From assembly GCF_042663885.1 (NCBI RefSeq), contig NZ_JBHSXV010000001.1: a stretch of 64,000 nucleotides of DNA, one strand, 5' to 3'. The first letter of the stretch is position 1. Each line of letters begins with the position of its first letter. Both the position numbers and the translations under genes were made by a program. This document shows, one piece after another, positions 61,508 through 64,000 of this stretch. The notes beneath the pieces are model-generated. The model was not told where the DNA came from, made no database searches, and saw nothing but the letters and a program-made list of their open reading frames with translations. This DNA comes from Aquipuribacter hungaricus. GTDB taxonomy: Bacteria > Actinomycetota > Actinomycetes > Actinomycetales > JBBAYJ01.

Positions 61508-62467
61508 ATGACCACACGACGACTGATGCCGGGCCTGGCGCTGCTCAGCGCCGCCGCGCTCGCGCTCGCCGCCTGCGGCGGCGGGAGCGCCGAGGAGGAC
61601 GCCGCGGAGGCGACCGGGGCTGCGGGCGACGCCGTGGCCGAGGAGACCACCGAGGCCGGTGACGGCGCGAGCGAGTCCGCCGCCCCCGCCGAGTTCCCCG
61701 CCGGCTCCACCATGGCCGAGCTGTCCGAGGCCGGCACGCTGCGCGTCGGCACCAAGTTCGACCAGCCCGGCTTCGGCCTGGCCAACCTCGACGGCACGCC
61801 CGAGGGCTTCGACGTCGAGATCGCCAAGATCGTCGCCGACGCGCTCGGCATCCCCGAGGACGGGATCACCTACACCGAGACCCCCTCCGCGATCCGCGAG
61901 GAGGTCCTCGAGACCGACCAGGTCGACCTCGTGGCCGCGACCTACACGATCAACGACACCCGTCGTGAGCGCATCACCTTCGCCGGGCCGTACTACGTCG
62001 CCGGCCAGGCGCTCATGGTCCGCACCGAGGACGCCGAGACGATCTCTGCGCCCGAGGACCTGTCCGACACCTCGATCCGGGTCTGCTCGGTCGAGGGCTC
62101 GACCCCGTCGGAGACCATCCGCGAGTACCTGGGCTCCCCCGACCAGCTCACGCTGTTCGCGGGCTACTCCGAGTGCGCGGACTCCCTCGCCAACGACCAG
62201 GTCGACGTCGTCACCACCGACAACGTCATCCTGCTCGGGCTCGTGTCGGAGTCCGACGGCGCCTTCACCCTGAGCGGCGAGACCTTCACCGACGAGCCGT
62301 ACGGCATCGGCATCGCCAAGGGCGACGTCGAGTTCTGCGAGTTCATCAACGAGACGCTCGCCGCCGCCGACGAGGACGGCAGGTACCTCGAGGCGTGGGA
62401 GTCCACGGCCGGCTCCATCGAGGGCGCCCAGGCGCCGGAGCTCCCCGCCGCGGACGAGTGCGTCTGA
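61508..62467 (+). CDS. gluB: amino-acid ABC transporter substrate-binding lipoprotein (GluB type)
   Basis: 319 residues. The lipobox LALAAC has Cys22-like acylation after a short signal (MTTRRLMPGLALLSAA). An acidic, Ala/Glu-rich linker (about 24-62) leads to the binding domain: GTLRVGTKFDQPGFGL, EGFDVEIAKIVADALG, TYTINDTRRERITFAGPYYV and a Cys pair (RVCSVEGS, YSECADS) that may form a disulfide. ATG at 61508 has GGGAGGG. A hairpin after the stop may reduce downstream expression so that the binding protein is more abundant. Confidence 0.92.
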   Translation: MTTRRLMPGLALLSAAALALAACGGGSAEEDAAEATGAAGDAVAEETTEAGDGASESAAPAEFPAGSTMAELSEAGTLRVGTKFDQPGFGLANLDGTPEGFDVEIAKIVADALGIPEDGITYTETPSAIREEVLETDQVDLVAATYTINDTRRERITFAGPYYVAGQALMVRTEDAETISAPEDLSDTSIRVCSVEGSTPSETIREYLGSPDQLTLFAGYSECADSLANDQVDVVTTDNVILLGLVSESDGAFTLSGETFTDEPYGIGIAKGDVEFCEFINETLAAADEDGRYLEAWESTAGSIEGAQAPELPAADECV

Positions 62468-62484
62468 GGCACTGCTCCTGACGC

Positions 62485-62514
62485 GGTGGCCGGGTCCCCC
62501 CGGACCCGGCCACC
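62485..62514 (+). terminator. intra-operon hairpin between gluB and gluC
   Basis: A perfect 13-bp stem (62485-62497 with 62502-62514) and cccc loop lie 17 bases past the gluB stop. It may cause partial termination or protect the upstream mRNA. Confidence 0.7.
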
Positions 62515-62616
62515 GTCGTCGCCCCGCCGGGAGCACTGGCAGCGCGTGACCCCGCCGCGCCGCACCAGAAGACCCGTCCACGTCCGTCGCACGGCACGAA
62601 CCAGGCAGGAGACCGG

Positions 62617-63267
62617 GTGAGCGTCCTCGTCGACAACTTCGACCTGTTCGTCGGGGGGTTCCTCCGCTCGCTGGAGATCATCGCCTACGCCCTGGTCGGC
62701 TCCCTCGTGCTCGGCACGCTGCTGGCGGTGCTGCGGGTGTCCCCCGTCCCGCCGCTGCAGCGCTTCGCCGCCTTCTACGTGGGGATCGTCCGCAACAGCC
62801 CCCTCACGGTGATGCTCTTCGTCACCGCGTTCGTGCTGCCCGAGCTCGGCTTCAACGCGCCGTTCTTCTGGCTCGGGATCCTCGGCCTCGTCCTCTACAC
62901 CGCCGGCTTCGTCTGCGAGGCGATCCGGGCCGGCATCAACGCCGTGCCCACCGGCCAGGCCGAGGCCGCCCGCTCGATCGGCCTCACGTTCGGCCAGACC
63001 CTGCAGGAGGTCGTCATGCCGCAGGCGCTGCGCTCCGTCGTGCCGCCGCTGGGCAGCGTCGTCATCGCCATGATGAAGAACTCGGCCGTGCTCGGGGTGT
63101 TCGGCGTCGGACAGGACCTGCTGTCGGTCGGCAACCGCCTCACCAGCGCCCAGGGGTTCGCGGTCACGCCGGTGCTGTTCGGCGTGCTGCTGGGCTACCT
63201 GGCGATCACCCTGCCCACCGGCGCCCTGCTGTCGGTCGTCGAGCGGAAGGTCGCGATCCTCCGATGA
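62617..63267 (+). CDS. gluC: amino-acid ABC transporter permease (GluC type)
   Basis: 216 residues with about five membrane helices. The HisM/GlnP-type pattern is clear, with IVRNSPLTVMLFVTAFVLPE near the second half and the EAA loop EAARSIGLTFGQTLQEVVMP (about 124-143), which contacts the ATPase. Its end VERKVAILR is cytoplasmic. GTG at 62617 follows AGGAGACC. Its stop overlaps the next ATG as ATGA, so the two permeases are coupled. Confidence 0.92.
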   Translation: MSVLVDNFDLFVGGFLRSLEIIAYALVGSLVLGTLLAVLRVSPVPPLQRFAAFYVGIVRNSPLTVMLFVTAFVLPELGFNAPFFWLGILGLVLYTAGFVCEAIRAGINAVPTGQAEAARSIGLTFGQTLQEVVMPQALRSVVPPLGSVVIAMMKNSAVLGVFGVGQDLLSVGNRLTSAQGFAVTPVLFGVLLGYLAITLPTGALLSVVERKVAILR

Positions 63268-64000
63268 GCCAGAGCGTGCTCTACGACGCCCCCGGGCCGC
63301 GCGCCCGCCGCCGCTCGCTGGTCATCTCCGTCGTCGCCGGCCTGGTGCTCGTGGGCCTGCTCGTGCTGGCCGGGCTCCGGCTGCACCGGGAGGGCCAGTT
63401 CGCCCCCGAGCTCTGGTCGCCCCTGCTGTGGCCCGGCGACGAGCAGTTCCCGGCCGTGTGGCGCCAGCTCGGCCGCGGCGTCTACTACACGCTGCTGGCC
63501 GCCGCGCTGGCGATCACCTTCAGCCTCGTCATCGGCACGGCGGTCACCACGACCCGGCTCATGCTGGGCCGCCGGGGCCGCATGCCCCTCGTCGTCCTCG
63601 TCGAGCTGCTGCGCGGCTCCCCGGTCGTCGTGCTCATCTTCTTCGCGGGCAAGATCCTCCCGGCGTTCGGCGTCGACCTGTCGAACCTCTGGTACCTGGT
63701 CATCGGCCTCACGCTCTACAACTCCGTCGTCATCGCCGAGATCCTCCGCGCCGGGGTGGCGGCCCTGCCCCGCGGCCAGGCCGAGGCCGGCCTCGCCATC
63801 GGCATGACCCGCCGGCAGACCATGCTCGTGGTCCAGATGCCGCAGGCGTTCCGGCTCATGCTGCCGGCGCTCATCAGCCAGCTGGTCGTCATCGTCAAGG
63901 ACACGTCGCTGGCAGGGCTCATCCTCACCGGGCCGGACGAGCTGCTGCGCATCAGCGAGCGGGTGTTCCGCTTCCTCGACAACCCGCTGCAGACCTACAC
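63264..64000 (+). CDS. gluD: amino-acid ABC transporter permease (GluD type), cut at window edge
   Basis: The first 245 residues are present. A helix near 19-42 (LVISVVAGLVLVGLLVLAGL) is followed by helices about 75-95, 112-130 and 145-165. The EAA loop EAGLAIGMTRRQTMLVVQMP (about 173-192) pairs with the other permease. The region FRFLDNPLQTY is at the window edge. ATG overlaps the gluC stop as ATGA. The missing C-terminus is expected just outside. From synteny I would expect recX/recA close beyond, but this is not visible. Confidence 0.9.
   Translation, partial: MSQSVLYDAPGPRARRRSLVISVVAGLVLVGLLVLAGLRLHREGQFAPELWSPLLWPGDEQFPAVWRQLGRGVYYTLLAAALAITFSLVIGTAVTTTRLMLGRRGRMPLVVLVELLRGSPVVVLIFFAGKILPAFGVDLSNLWYLVIGLTLYNSVVIAEILRAGVAALPRGQAEAGLAIGMTRRQTMLVVQMPQAFRLMLPALISQLVVIVKDTSLAGLILTGPDELLRISERVFRFLDNPLQTY

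Overview
The window is a gene-dense, very high-GC chromosomal segment from an actinobacterium (Actinomycetota). The evidence is the GTG and ATG starts with strong GGAGG sites, leaderless TAnnnT promoters, an RpoD with a long Ala/Lys-rich N-terminus, adenosylcobalamin-dependent NrdJ with NrdR, a PAC2-family protein, an actinobacterial-type SAM-IV riboswitch and a GluABCD-type ABC operon. The order gluABCD - miaB - miaA - dapF - hflX - helicase - lexA - nrdR - nrdJ - rpoD - parE is the one I recall from the Streptomyces core chromosome. I therefore read this as core backbone with lineage-specific insertions. I see no rRNA, CRISPR array, IS element or prophage.

Layout. 1-8.3 kb: parE-like topoisomerase B (cut by the window edge), a small zinc-ribbon gene, a DUF456 membrane protein, three tandem paralogous membrane-anchored proteins, then rpoD. 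8.4-12.9 kb: a HhH-GPD repair protein, a universal stress protein, a Nudix hydrolase, and metX-metY for methionine synthesis behind a SAM-IV riboswitch and a hexapeptide reading frame. 13-23.5 kb: an ECF sigma factor and partner, DUF4192, DUF1232, a frameshifted DUF885 peptidase, a multi-PAS/degenerate GGDEF protein, PAC2 and partner, a matrixin-type peptidase, and a small two-gene unit with an internal TAG. 23.7-35 kb: PPi-type phosphofructokinase, an HSL esterase, a YeiH-type transporter, a Gly/Asn-repeat membrane protein that appears frameshifted, an M14 carboxypeptidase, a MoaD-like protein coupled to a BNR propeller, an SDR-like protein and an MFS transporter.

35-45 kb: rtcB, interrupted by TAG at a conserved Tyr position, lies directly downstream of a tRNA-Arg gene. 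Next come Sir2, a metallophosphoesterase, nrdR-nrdJ, a LysM protein divergent from lexA with several SOS-like boxes, and an aminotransferase/LysR pair. 46-64 kb: a DinG-like helicase, hflX, an RsmC-like methyltransferase, the chain dioxygenase-like - miaA - dapF, a large LuxR/ATPase regulator behind a 51-bp tandem repeat, miaB, two small genes, an M28 peptidase and the glutamate-type ABC operon (last gene cut by the window edge).

The most unusual signals are: two in-frame TAG codons (rtcB and a small gene) plus two single-base frameshifts in otherwise well-preserved coding sequence; the tRNA-rtcB arrangement; the SAM-IV leader with a short peptide frame; the three-gene paralogous operon; NrdR boxes next to 11-bp-phased DnaA-like boxes; and the 51-bp minisatellite. 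The four lesions may be sequencing errors, recent mutations or recoding. The sequence alone does not decide.
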